6,847 bases of DNA from Candidatus Poribacteria bacterium (GCA_009845505.1 VXZL01000203.1:1-6847); one strand, 5' to 3'; positions 1 through 4,129 are shown, counted from the stretch's first letter. Made by a program: numbers and translations. The notes: generated by a model from the letters alone, not told the origin.

Positions 1-302
1 ATATTAAGGTCTGGCATCTATTTTCTCCGGACGTTATCAGTGGACGAAACGATGCCAAATTATATACGGATTAGGGCGAAATTGCAAGCGAAATTTCGTT
101 GTGTGATAGGCTATTCGTATCTGGAAAACTTGACAAGCACACTCACGCATACCACAGAGAGTACAATTAGGAAATTCATTGTCCTTTCCTTTCTTGGTTT
201 TTCGAGATTTTTGATGTGTAAATAAAATATGGGAACATGCTTTAGTAAAACGCAATATCTGTGAAAAGGTGACAAAAATTTGTGATGAATTAACAGAAAA
301 TA
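1..302. other. Intergenic region with no supported gene
   Basis: I see no convincing gene in this stretch. Short open frames exist on both strands, but none has a good ribosome binding site, a recognisable motif or a plausible protein composition. The only structure I can point to is a short inverted repeat at 77-98. The next real signal is the consensus promoter starting at 303. The stretch could hold the far end of an upstream transcription unit that begins outside the window. Confidence 0.55.
77..98. repeat. Short inverted repeat, 7-bp arms
   Basis: CGAAATT (77-83) and AATTTCG (92-98) are perfect complements around an 8-nt loop. The segment also contains GCGAAATT twice in direct orientation. 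There is no T-run on either side, so a terminator role is not supported. It may be a small intergenic palindromic repeat or chance in AT-rich DNA. Confidence 0.4.
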
Positions 303-331
303 TTGACACCCAAACGTTCTCACCCTATAAT
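303..331 (+). promoter_or_regulatory. Perfect sigma70-type promoter for the 362 gene
   Basis: TTGACA (303-308) and TATAAT (326-331) both match the bacterial housekeeping consensus exactly and are separated by the optimal 17 bp. Transcription should start near 338, leaving a leader of about 24 nt that contains a Shine-Dalgarno sequence for the ATG at 362. Before the IS at 703-2142 inserted, this promoter probably drove both the 362 gene and the ASRT-like gene now at 2161. No operator-like repeat is obvious around it. Confidence 0.85.
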
Positions 332-348
332 ATTTCTAAAATTGACGT

Positions 349-353
349 AGAGG
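349..353 (+). promoter_or_regulatory. Ribosome binding site that decides the 362 start
   Basis: AGAGG lies 8 nt before the ATG at 362 and downstream of the predicted transcription start. The longer in-frame reading from the GTG at 269 begins upstream of the perfect promoter and has no good Shine-Dalgarno, so the ATG at 362 is the better start. Confidence 0.65.
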
Positions 354-361
354 CATCGAAA

Positions 362-706
362 ATGAAGCCATCCAAAAAACAGATGCTTTCGCAAAAATAC
401 TTAGAACAATGCCGACACCCTAAGATTCAGGCACTTCAACCTGATTCAGAAAACGCAAAAGACTTGTGGATACCCACCGCTAAACAACTTCAGGAGCTCT
501 TAACACAGAAACTCCCCCATCCCGACAGATCGGCTTTACGCCGTACCGCAGAGGGATGGGAATATGAAACTTATTTTCGTGAATGGGCGACCGATTACGG
601 CACTTATATTGATACACACCGTCAGTTCGTCGGAAAAGATGCTGAGAGCGTGCTTTTGGAGGTACTGATGGCATTTCTCGGTATCGGTGAACGATGGATG
701 GTGTGA
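362..706 (+). CDS. Small protein of unknown function, 114 aa, last codon abuts an IS
   Basis: I do not recognise this family. The product is soluble, with no signal peptide or membrane segment. It has a basic N-terminus, an LWIPTAKQLQELL stretch (around residues 35-47), then ALRRTAEGWEYETYF (around 58-72), and ends in a hydrophobic helix-like segment around LLEVLMAFLGIGERW. The start at 362 is chosen because a perfect promoter lies at 303-331 and AGAGG stands 8 nt ahead. The predicted right end of an IS605-type element begins at 703, so the present TGA (704-706) is IS sequence. Rejoining 702 to 2143 gives GTG TAA, so the original protein also ended in Val-stop and appears full length. Originally the gene lay 14 nt before the ASRT-like gene at 2161, which suggests the two act in the same process. 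Confidence 0.7.
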   Translation: MKPSKKQMLSQKYLEQCRHPKIQALQPDSENAKDLWIPTAKQLQELLTQKLPHPDRSALRRTAEGWEYETYFREWATDYGTYIDTHRQFVGKDAESVLLEVLMAFLGIGERWMV

Positions 707-736
707 TAGCACCCAACGTCTAAAGGCGTGGGCTTC
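703..736 (-). repeat. IS right end: subterminal hairpin with guide and cleavage motifs
   Basis: On the plus strand CCC (712-714), bulged A, ACG (716-718), loop TCTAAAGG, CGT (727-729), GGG (730-732). On the minus strand GAAG immediately precedes the hairpin and TCAC (706-703) lies 5 nt after it. This is the expected right-end arrangement of an IS200/IS605 element. It closely resembles the segment beginning at 2881. Confidence 0.75.
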
Positions 737-760
737 GGTTTCATAGACAGTGCGGTTTTC

Positions 761-832
761 TCATAGAGTCCACCGTCTTATTCCGTCTCCACCAACGGGC
801 GTTTCCCTGTAGTGTTCTACAGGCATATCGTC
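761..832 (-). other. Out-of-frame TnpB C-terminal tail, 23 codons
   Basis: One nucleotide out of frame with the tnpB stop, an open frame runs from 832 down to a TGA at 763-761 and reads DDMPVEHYRETPVGGDGIRR followed by WTL. The ...D.PVE...PVGG... pattern looks like the tails of many TnpB proteins, which continue past the DRDxNAAxNIL motif and an AGIAVT-like stretch. It suggests that a small indel cut the normal C-terminus off. The segment also forms part of the predicted omega RNA, including the hairpin at 806-823, so its conservation could be structural rather than coding. Confidence 0.5.
806..823 (-). repeat. Perfect hairpin within the predicted omega RNA
   Basis: CCTGTAG (806-812), a 4-nt loop, and CTACAGG (817-823) form a perfect 7-bp stem directly after the tnpB stop codon. 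On the minus strand it lies in the transcript between tnpB and the right-end hairpin, where omega RNA scaffolds fold. There is no T-run, so it is unlikely to be an intrinsic terminator. Confidence 0.6.
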
Positions 833-1940
833 AAGTGACGGCTATCCCTGCCCGCAAAATGTTTATTGCAGCGTTGATGTCTCGGTCGTGGTGAGACCCA
901 CATTCAGGACATATCCACTGCCTATCCTTCAAAGTTATGTTTTCGTTATGAAATCCGCAGTCGCTACACGGTTTCGTTGTAGCCGTCCACTGCCCGATTT
1001 GAAGAAACTGACGCTTATGTTTTTCACACTTATATCGCAAAATCTCAACAAACTGGTAGAAAGCAAGGTCGGAGACTTTGCGTCCCCACAGGCGTTTCAT
1101 GCCGTCAAGGTTCAATGTTTCAAGCACAATCGTATCAAACTTCTTACAAAGTTTGCTGGCGAGTTGCCACTGAAAGTCTTTACGTTGATTGCTGATTTTC
1201 CGATAGAGGCGGGCGAGTTGTCCCACACACCGCCACCAACCATTAGAGCCTTTGACCTTACGGCTAAGTGCTTTGTTGAGAGACCGAAGTTTCTTCAAGG
1301 ATTGTTTCAAAGGTTGGCGGTGTTGTATCTTTTCACCCGTCGAAAGTGTCAAATATGCGTCTTTCATACCGAAGTCTGCCCCAACACTCTTACCCGTTGT
1401 TGGCAGCGGTTTGGTTTCTACAAAATCGGTCAAGATATAGAGCCAATAATTACCGCAAGCCCCACGCTTTATCGTGATACGACTGATATTTCCATGCCAT
1501 TGGCGATGCTTATGGAACGTATACGCCACTTTGTCATGTCGCCATTTCCCTTTTTCCCATTTTCTGAAGTTGAGGATGAGGCGATTGTCTTTTAACACCC
1601 AACCTGCTTGTTTCAGCGTCAAGGACTTGAACTTATGCCGTTTCTTAATCTTCGGTCTACCGCCAAGCTTCTTGAAAAAACGTTCATACGCCAAGTGTAT
1701 CCGTTTCAATTCTTCTTGCATGGCTTGACTCGGCAGTGCTTTCCAATGCGGGTGCGTCGTGCGTTTCAAATCAGTCAAATGTTCACACATCGCAGCGTGG
1801 TTCGCATAAGGCAGACCGTCCTTATAACGTTGACGTTGCCACTCATGGAAATACTTATGCACCTGCCACAGATCGTCAAGCAGGTTGCCAAGACGAACAC
1901 AATTAGATTGTTTCCCGATTTTGTATTTGTAGGTTTTCAT
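831..1940 (-). CDS. tnpB: TnpB, RNA-guided nuclease of an IS605-type element
   Basis: This is an OrfB/TnpB family protein of 369 aa, close to the usual 370-410. TnpB binds an omega RNA from its own IS end and cuts DNA matching the guide beside a target-adjacent motif. That helps the element persist after excision; TnpB is an ancestor of Cas12. The RuvC-like site is intact: D189 (VGADFG), E274 (IVLETLNLDGM) and the HDRDINAAINIL motif (D352/D354). The zinc finger C325xxC328...C344xxC347 lies just before the last motif, and the basic N-terminal half begins MKTYKYKIG as is typical. No good Shine-Dalgarno precedes the ATG; a five-codon leader frame overlapping it by ATGA might couple translation. 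A strong promoter lies at 2038-2066. The 3' end seems shortened by a one-base frame break, so the original tail may have been about 23 residues longer. The nuclease core looks complete. Confidence 0.95.
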   Translation of the reverse strand: MKTYKYKIGKQSNCVRLGNLLDDLWQVHKYFHEWQRQRYKDGLPYANHAAMCEHLTDLKRTTHPHWKALPSQAMQEELKRIHLAYERFFKKLGGRPKIKKRHKFKSLTLKQAGWVLKDNRLILNFRKWEKGKWRHDKVAYTFHKHRQWHGNISRITIKRGACGNYWLYILTDFVETKPLPTTGKSVGADFGMKDAYLTLSTGEKIQHRQPLKQSLKKLRSLNKALSRKVKGSNGWWRCVGQLARLYRKISNQRKDFQWQLASKLCKKFDTIVLETLNLDGMKRLWGRKVSDLAFYQFVEILRYKCEKHKRQFLQIGQWTATTKPCSDCGFHNENITLKDRQWICPECGSHHDRDINAAINILRAGIAVT

Positions 1941-1954
1941 GGTATATCAGACAT
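1937..1954 (-). other. Possible leader mini-ORF overlapping the tnpB start
   Basis: On the minus strand ATG at 1954-1952 opens a five-codon frame (MSDIP) whose TGA (1939-1937) overlaps the tnpB ATG as ATGA. An AGGGG (1970-1966) lies 11 nt upstream of the leader ATG, somewhat far for an ideal ribosome binding site. tnpB has no Shine-Dalgarno of its own, so re-initiation from this leader is possible, but the frame is too short to exclude chance. Confidence 0.25.
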
Positions 1955-1982
1955 CAGACTTTTAACCCCTGCAAAGTGGGTA

Positions 1983-2023
1983 GGCAGACACATTGTCAAG
2001 CAACAATGCTTTGCATGTCTGCC
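1983..2023 (-). repeat. Large imperfect palindrome in the tnpB leader
   Basis: GGCAGACA (1983-1990) and TGTCTGCC (2016-2023) are perfect 8-bp complements. Inside lie two alternative inner stems: ATTGT/ACAAT (1992-1996 with 2003-2007), or CAAGCA paired with TGCTTTG (1997-2002 with 2007-2013) with one bulged T. The tnpB transcript should start near 2031, so its RNA would begin almost directly with this structure, about 45-90 nt before the start codon. It may be an RNA control element limiting TnpB expression, or a DNA structure of the IS end. Confidence 0.6.
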
Positions 2024-2037
2024 AGCCTGATAGAAGA

Positions 2038-2066
2038 ATTATACCACAATTTACACTAAAAGTCAA
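2038..2066 (-). promoter_or_regulatory. tnpB promoter (minus strand)
   Basis: Read on the minus strand, TTGACT (2066-2061), a 17-bp spacer and a perfect TATAAT (2043-2038) form a near-consensus sigma70 promoter. The start site would be near 2031, giving a structured leader of about 91 nt ahead of tnpB. Its -35 box forms a 6-bp inverted repeat (2062-2067 with 2076-2081) with the -35 box of an oppositely directed promoter. Confidence 0.8.
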
Positions 2067-2076
2067 GTTTATTTTC

Positions 2077-2105
2077 TTGACACACGCACGCAACTGGCTT
2101 ATATC
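2077..2105 (+). promoter_or_regulatory. Outward-facing promoter at the IS left end
   Basis: TTGACA (2077-2082), 17 bp, then TATATC (2100-2105): a perfect -35 and a 4-of-6 -10, pointing out of the element into the ASRT-like gene at 2161. The start site would be near 2112. It could restore expression of that gene after the IS separated it from its original promoter at 303-331. The weaker -10 makes this less certain than the tnpB promoter. Confidence 0.5.
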
Positions 2106-2142
2106 CCAAAGCTAAAGCATCGGGCTTTACGCCCGAATGCCC
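2105..2142 (-). repeat. IS left end: subterminal hairpin and guide motif
   Basis: On the minus strand CCCGATGC, loop TTTA, GCTTTGGG (2124-2105) forms an 8-position stem with one G-T wobble and one T-T mismatch. It is preceded by AAAG (2128-2125) and a 14-nt linker reaching the element boundary at 2142. The flanking cleavage motif TTAC is 2146-2143. The loop and the CCC...TGGG closure match the right-end hairpin. A second, stronger stem overlaps it: GCATCGGGC (2117-2125) with GCCCG-A-ATGC (2131-2140), 9 bp with one bulged A. The two folds exclude each other. Confidence 0.7.
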
Positions 2143-2160
2143 GTAAATCTGGAGAATTAG

Positions 2161-2871
2161 ATGAATTTTGAACAAGTACTGACGACGATTGAACATTATA
2201 AACAAGCGGGTATCTCGCTTGAAACCCTAACAACCCTCTTGAATGACGCATTCGGCGATTGGCTTGCATCACAAGGCGTAAGTCACCTCATGATGTTAGG
2301 AGATAATACATTATGCTTGAACGTGAGAGGGGAGTTAGCACACGAAAGCTCTGTGAACGGAATTAGAAGTTACTCCCGATTTCTTGTGATTTCGCTGGAT
2401 CAGGTGGCAGAAGAACCGGAGGTAATAGCAGAGGCACTTAAATCCTACACTTCAGACGGCGATGGGGCTTATCTGTGGGTTATTCCAGATGGCTACATGG
2501 CGGTATTAACCCCAGCGGAACAGGAATGGGAAGCGCACGGCGGCGGGTATTTCTCACATGAGTCTATCTGTATCTCTAACACCGCTGATAGAGATACGCG
2601 TTGCCTCTTAGAGGTGCTTTATGAGGATCTGAGTCTGGAAAATGTCTCTTGCGAATTCAAGGTACCTGCACATCGTTCAGTCCACTATCGACTCGACAAA
2701 CTCAAGGACGCAAACGGTGAACCGTTGATTGCCAAAGATGCGCCCGTCAGTTATAAAATTACGAGTCGCGATGCACGGATTGTCGTCCAAGGTTCGCGCA
2801 TCCTAACAAGCGGTGAAAATAGCACCTTTGCGAGCTTTGGGACGGTAATGGCGTGGTGCCCAATGCCATAA
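2161..2871 (+). CDS. ASRT-family (PF07100-like) small-molecule-binding domain protein with N-terminal extension
   Basis: Residues about 105-233 of this 236-aa protein read like Anabaena sensory rhodopsin transducer (ASRT). They show LWVIPDGY (105-112), SHESICISNTADRD (132-145), EVLYEDLSLENVSCEFKVPAHRSVHYRL, the K-D-x-P region near 192-195, and RIVVQGSRI (206-214). These match ASRT's WAIPEGY, SHETVCILNASDQD, VTVPARRTKHVRF and PIVVQHTRL as I remember them. ASRT partners a rhodopsin in Anabaena, but relatives occur widely without rhodopsins and have been proposed to bind small molecules such as sugars. The first 100 residues are mostly helical-looking, not part of ASRT, and unrecognised. There is no signal peptide or membrane segment, so it is likely cytosolic. 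The start is backed by GGAG (2151-2154), 6 nt ahead of the ATG. It was probably second in an operon with the 362 gene. No rhodopsin gene is in the window; the ligand is unknown. Confidence 0.75.
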   Translation: MNFEQVLTTIEHYKQAGISLETLTTLLNDAFGDWLASQGVSHLMMLGDNTLCLNVRGELAHESSVNGIRSYSRFLVISLDQVAEEPEVIAEALKSYTSDGDGAYLWVIPDGYMAVLTPAEQEWEAHGGGYFSHESICISNTADRDTRCLLEVLYEDLSLENVSCEFKVPAHRSVHYRLDKLKDANGEPLIAKDAPVSYKITSRDARIVVQGSRILTSGENSTFASFGTVMAWCPMP

Positions 2872-2880
2872 CCCTTCAAC

Positions 2881-2952
2881 GTCATAGGTACCCACACGCT
2901 AAAGCGTGGGGCTTGTGCTTCATAGCAGTCAGCGTTTTTCTCTCAGAGAAAA
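2881..2952 (-). mobile_element. Orphan right end of a related IS605-type element
   Basis: This segment aligns with the IS right end at 703-768 through GTxATAG, the ACCCA...CTAAAG...CGTGGG hairpin, CTT, TTCATAG, GCG, TTTTCTC and AGAG. Its hairpin is CCC, bulged A, CACGC, TAAA, GCGTG, GGG (2891-2911). On the minus strand the hairpin is preceded by CAAG (2915-2912) and followed by TGAC (2884-2881). Compared with GAAG/TCAC at 703-736, both motifs changed together so that guide base 1 still pairs with cleavage base 2. A further palindrome, TTTTCTC TCA GAGAAAA, closes the segment at 2936-2952. No tnpB follows, so only the end of a deleted copy remains. Confidence 0.65.
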
Positions 2953-2978
2953 CTAAAATTGATGACCGACAACTATTC

Positions 2979-3007
2979 TTGACTTCTTTCACGCTTCCAT
3001 GTACAAT
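2979..3007 (+). promoter_or_regulatory. Promoter of the DUF433-DUF5615 operon
   Basis: TTGACT (2979-2984), a 17-bp spacer and TACAAT (3002-3007) give a strong sigma70 promoter, with transcription starting near 3014, just before the Shine-Dalgarno at 3024. An 8-bp inverted repeat, TAAAATTG (2954-2961) and CAATTTTA (3004-3011), flanks and overlaps it. Since antitoxins often repress their own operon, this could hold an operator, but AT-rich 8-mers can match by chance. Confidence 0.75.
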
Positions 3008-3023
3008 TTTAATATCGCCAAAA

Positions 3024-3029
3024 AGGAGG
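3024..3029 (+). promoter_or_regulatory. Strong Shine-Dalgarno deciding the first antitoxin start
   Basis: AGGAGG is a full consensus site placed 6 nt before the ATG at 3036. The reading frame is open upstream to 2853, but that part runs across the orphan IS end and the promoter, so translation should begin at 3036. Confidence 0.85.
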
Positions 3030-3035
3030 CAAACT

Positions 3036-3404
3036 ATGGATGTACGAGACCATTTTGACTTCATTGATGAAACCAGCATCCGCATCAAGGGGTATCGCGT
3101 CTATATTGACGAAGTGTTAGAACAGCATTTACAAGGCAAAGAGCCCGAGAAAATTCTGTGTTGTTTCCCAAAACTGCCTTTAGAGAAAATATATGCCACA
3201 CTCCTTTACTACGAAGCAAACAAAACGGAGGTCACAGCCTATTTAGAACGCGTGAAACAAGAGAAAAAAAAATTAGACAAGGAATGGCGGCAAACTCAGA
3301 GGTCAATACGACGACTCGTTGAAGAAAGAGAACACTTGCGAAAAGATCGGGAAAAACAGATCGCCGAAGGGAAATTTGATCCGATCTGGGATGAACCTGC
3401 ATGA
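3036..3404 (+). CDS. DUF433 antitoxin-like protein (first copy)
   Basis: This 122-aa protein starts with a DUF433 (PF04255) domain at about residues 10-75: a conserved IRIKGYRV segment, then G-K-x-P-E-K-I, FPKLPLEKIYATLLYY, and a final YLERV. DUF433 is a small helix-turn-helix-like domain commonly encoded next to PIN-like toxins and thought to act as DNA-binding antitoxin. From residue 75 on there is a highly charged, probably coiled-coil tail ending near IAEGKFDPIWDEPA, which could wrap around the toxin. Its ATGA overlap with the DUF5615 gene at 3401 indicates translational coupling and supports a toxin-antitoxin pair. It shares 41 of the first 73 aligned residues with the second copy at 3761 (hand count). 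The product likely neutralises the toxin and represses the promoter at 2979-3007; this is by analogy only. Confidence 0.85.
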   Translation: MDVRDHFDFIDETSIRIKGYRVYIDEVLEQHLQGKEPEKILCCFPKLPLEKIYATLLYYEANKTEVTAYLERVKQEKKKLDKEWRQTQRSIRRLVEEREHLRKDREKQIAEGKFDPIWDEPA

Positions 3405-3757
3405 AACCCCGGTTTCTCTTAGATGAACATCTCAAACGGGCGATTCAGGAACAACTCGCCGAAATGCACGTCAGACTCATTGGAGACGCGGACGTGCCTC
3501 CACTCGGAACACCCGATCCAGACATTCTGATGTGGATTGAGCGCAACAACTATGTTCTCGTTACGAACAATCGAACCACAATGTCCAGGCATCTTATTGA
3601 ACATTTGCAGGCGGGTAGGCATGTACCGGGAATTCTCTGCTTTCCACAACGGACCTCTATTGGGACTTACATCAAGGAGTTGCGTAGGATTTGGGAATCC
3701 TTCAAGCCTGAACAATATCAAGATGTCATACAATATTTCCCGCAGAACCAGAGGTAG
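3401..3757 (+). CDS. DUF5615 PIN-like putative toxin
   Basis: The 118-aa product fits the DUF5615 (PF18480) PIN-like family, predicted ribonucleases partnered by DUF433 antitoxins. It opens with FLLDEHL (D8, E9), has TPDPDILMWIERNNYVLVT (D39, D41, E47) and then NNRTTM, followed by HLQAGRHVPGIL. PIN-like nucleases use clustered acidic residues for metal binding; D8, D41 and E47 are candidates here. Where many DUF5615 proteins have an aspartate after the VT strand, this one has N56-N57-R58. I have the impression that an NNR form recurs in a subfamily, so this may not mean inactivation. The ATG overlaps the upstream antitoxin stop as ATGA. The gene's own stop is 3 nt from the second antitoxin, so it sits inside one transcript between two antitoxin-like genes. 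Activity and target RNA are not shown by the sequence. Confidence 0.8.
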   Translation: MKPRFLLDEHLKRAIQEQLAEMHVRLIGDADVPPLGTPDPDILMWIERNNYVLVTNNRTTMSRHLIEHLQAGRHVPGILCFPQRTSIGTYIKELRRIWESFKPEQYQDVIQYFPQNQR

Positions 3758-3760
3758 AAA

Positions 3761-4129
3761 ATGGAACTCCGAGATTACTTCGACTTCAATAGCGAAATTG
3801 ACATACGTATTAAGGGACATCGCATCGCTATTCAACATGTGTTGAACAAGTATCAAGAAGGTAAAGGACCTGATGAGCTGCTACGCCGTTTTCCGACTTT
3901 ATCCATGGAAAAAATCTACGCCACCATCCTTTATTACCTTGCCAACAAAGAAGAAGTCGAGGTTTATCTTGAGCGAGAGAGGCTTATGGATGAAGAAGCA
4001 GGAAAACTTATAAAAGCGTATGGTGAAAATCCAACAGCGATTAATTGGGAGGAACGCTTGGAAGAAGCCCGACAAAGATTGATCGCCGAAGGAAAGTACC
4101 CTCTAACACCGGGAGGACCCCCTAACTAA
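3761..4129 (+). CDS. DUF433 antitoxin-like protein (second copy, no toxin follows)
   Basis: A 122-aa paralogue of the protein at 3036. The DUF433 core (about residues 10-72) shows DIRIKGHRIAI, EGKGPDELLRRFPTLSMEKIYATILYYLANKEEVEVYLERE. The C-terminal tail differs in most of its length but ends with a similar RLIAEGKYP segment, so the toxin-binding tail may be specialised. AGAGG (3750-3754), inside the end of the toxin gene, is 6 nt ahead of the ATG, and only 3 nt separate the genes, so it belongs to the same operon. No DUF5615 gene follows; a convergent membrane-protein gene begins instead. It could be a second antitoxin for the same toxin, a survivor of a lost pair, or an antitoxin acting against toxins encoded elsewhere. 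No terminator is visible after it. Confidence 0.85.
   Translation: MELRDYFDFNSEIDIRIKGHRIAIQHVLNKYQEGKGPDELLRRFPTLSMEKIYATILYYLANKEEVEVYLERERLMDEEAGKLIKAYGENPTAINWEERLEEARQRLIAEGKYPLTPGGPPN

Larger units (their letters stand above)
683..930 (-). ncRNA. Predicted omega RNA (reRNA) of the TnpB element; 5' end approximate
   Basis: TnpB nucleases use an RNA made from the 3' part of tnpB and the adjoining IS right end, with its last roughly 16-20 nt taken from the flanking host DNA as guide. Here the minus-strand transcript would run through the end of tnpB, a perfect 7-bp hairpin (806-823), a CTC/GAG mini-hairpin (759-768) and the right-end hairpin (712-732), leaving the element at 703. The guide would then be 5'-ACCATCCATCGTTCACCGAT (702 down to 683), the complement of the last codons of the 362 gene. 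The 3' layout follows from the end motifs. The 5' boundary at about 930 is a guess based on typical lengths. Confidence 0.5.
703..2142 (-). mobile_element. IS200/IS605-family element (TnpB-only, IS1341-like), 1,440 bp
   Basis: The element carries tnpB alone; no TnpA (Y1 HUH transposase) gene is present, so it would depend on a TnpA elsewhere. It has no terminal inverted repeats or target duplication, as is normal for the family. Reading the minus strand, the flank ends TTTAC (2147-2143), then come a 14-nt linker, guide AAAG (2128-2125) and a left hairpin (2124-2105). At the other end are guide GAAG (736-733), a right hairpin (732-712), a 5-nt linker and TCAC (706-703). In IS608, as I recall, the left cleavage site is TTAC with guide AAAG, and guide base 1 pairs with cleavage base 2 and base 4 with base 4. 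Both ends here obey that rule (AAAG/TTAC and GAAG/TCAC). Joining 702 to 2143 restores a clean gene junction, which independently supports these boundaries. Confidence 0.8.

Noticed and set aside
130..167. TTGACA (130-135) followed by TACAAT (162-167) as a promoter
   Set aside because: The 26-bp spacing is far outside the usable 16-19 bp range.
37..323. Minus-strand and plus-strand open frames of 60-90 codons near the left edge
   Set aside because: They overlap one another, have no recognised motif or ribosome binding site, and have low-complexity composition unlike coding sequence.
269..361. Upstream extension of the 362 gene to a GTG at 269
   Set aside because: It begins upstream of a perfect promoter, has no good ribosome binding site, and the internal ATG at 362 has one at ideal spacing.
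712..732. IS right-end hairpin as an intrinsic terminator for the 362 gene
   Set aside because: No U-rich tract follows the stem on the plus strand; its position and flanking motifs are better explained as an IS end.
888..1595. 235-codon plus-strand open frame antisense to tnpB
   Set aside because: It lies wholly opposite an intact tnpB with all catalytic motifs. Its protein has no recognisable features and mirrors tnpB codons.
703..2142. A TnpA (HUH Y1) transposase gene inside the IS
   Set aside because: No open frame with a HUH motif is present on either strand; the element carries only tnpB.
2853..3035. N-terminal extension of the first DUF433 protein
   Set aside because: It would translate through the orphan IS end and the operon's promoter; AGGAGG points to the ATG at 3036.
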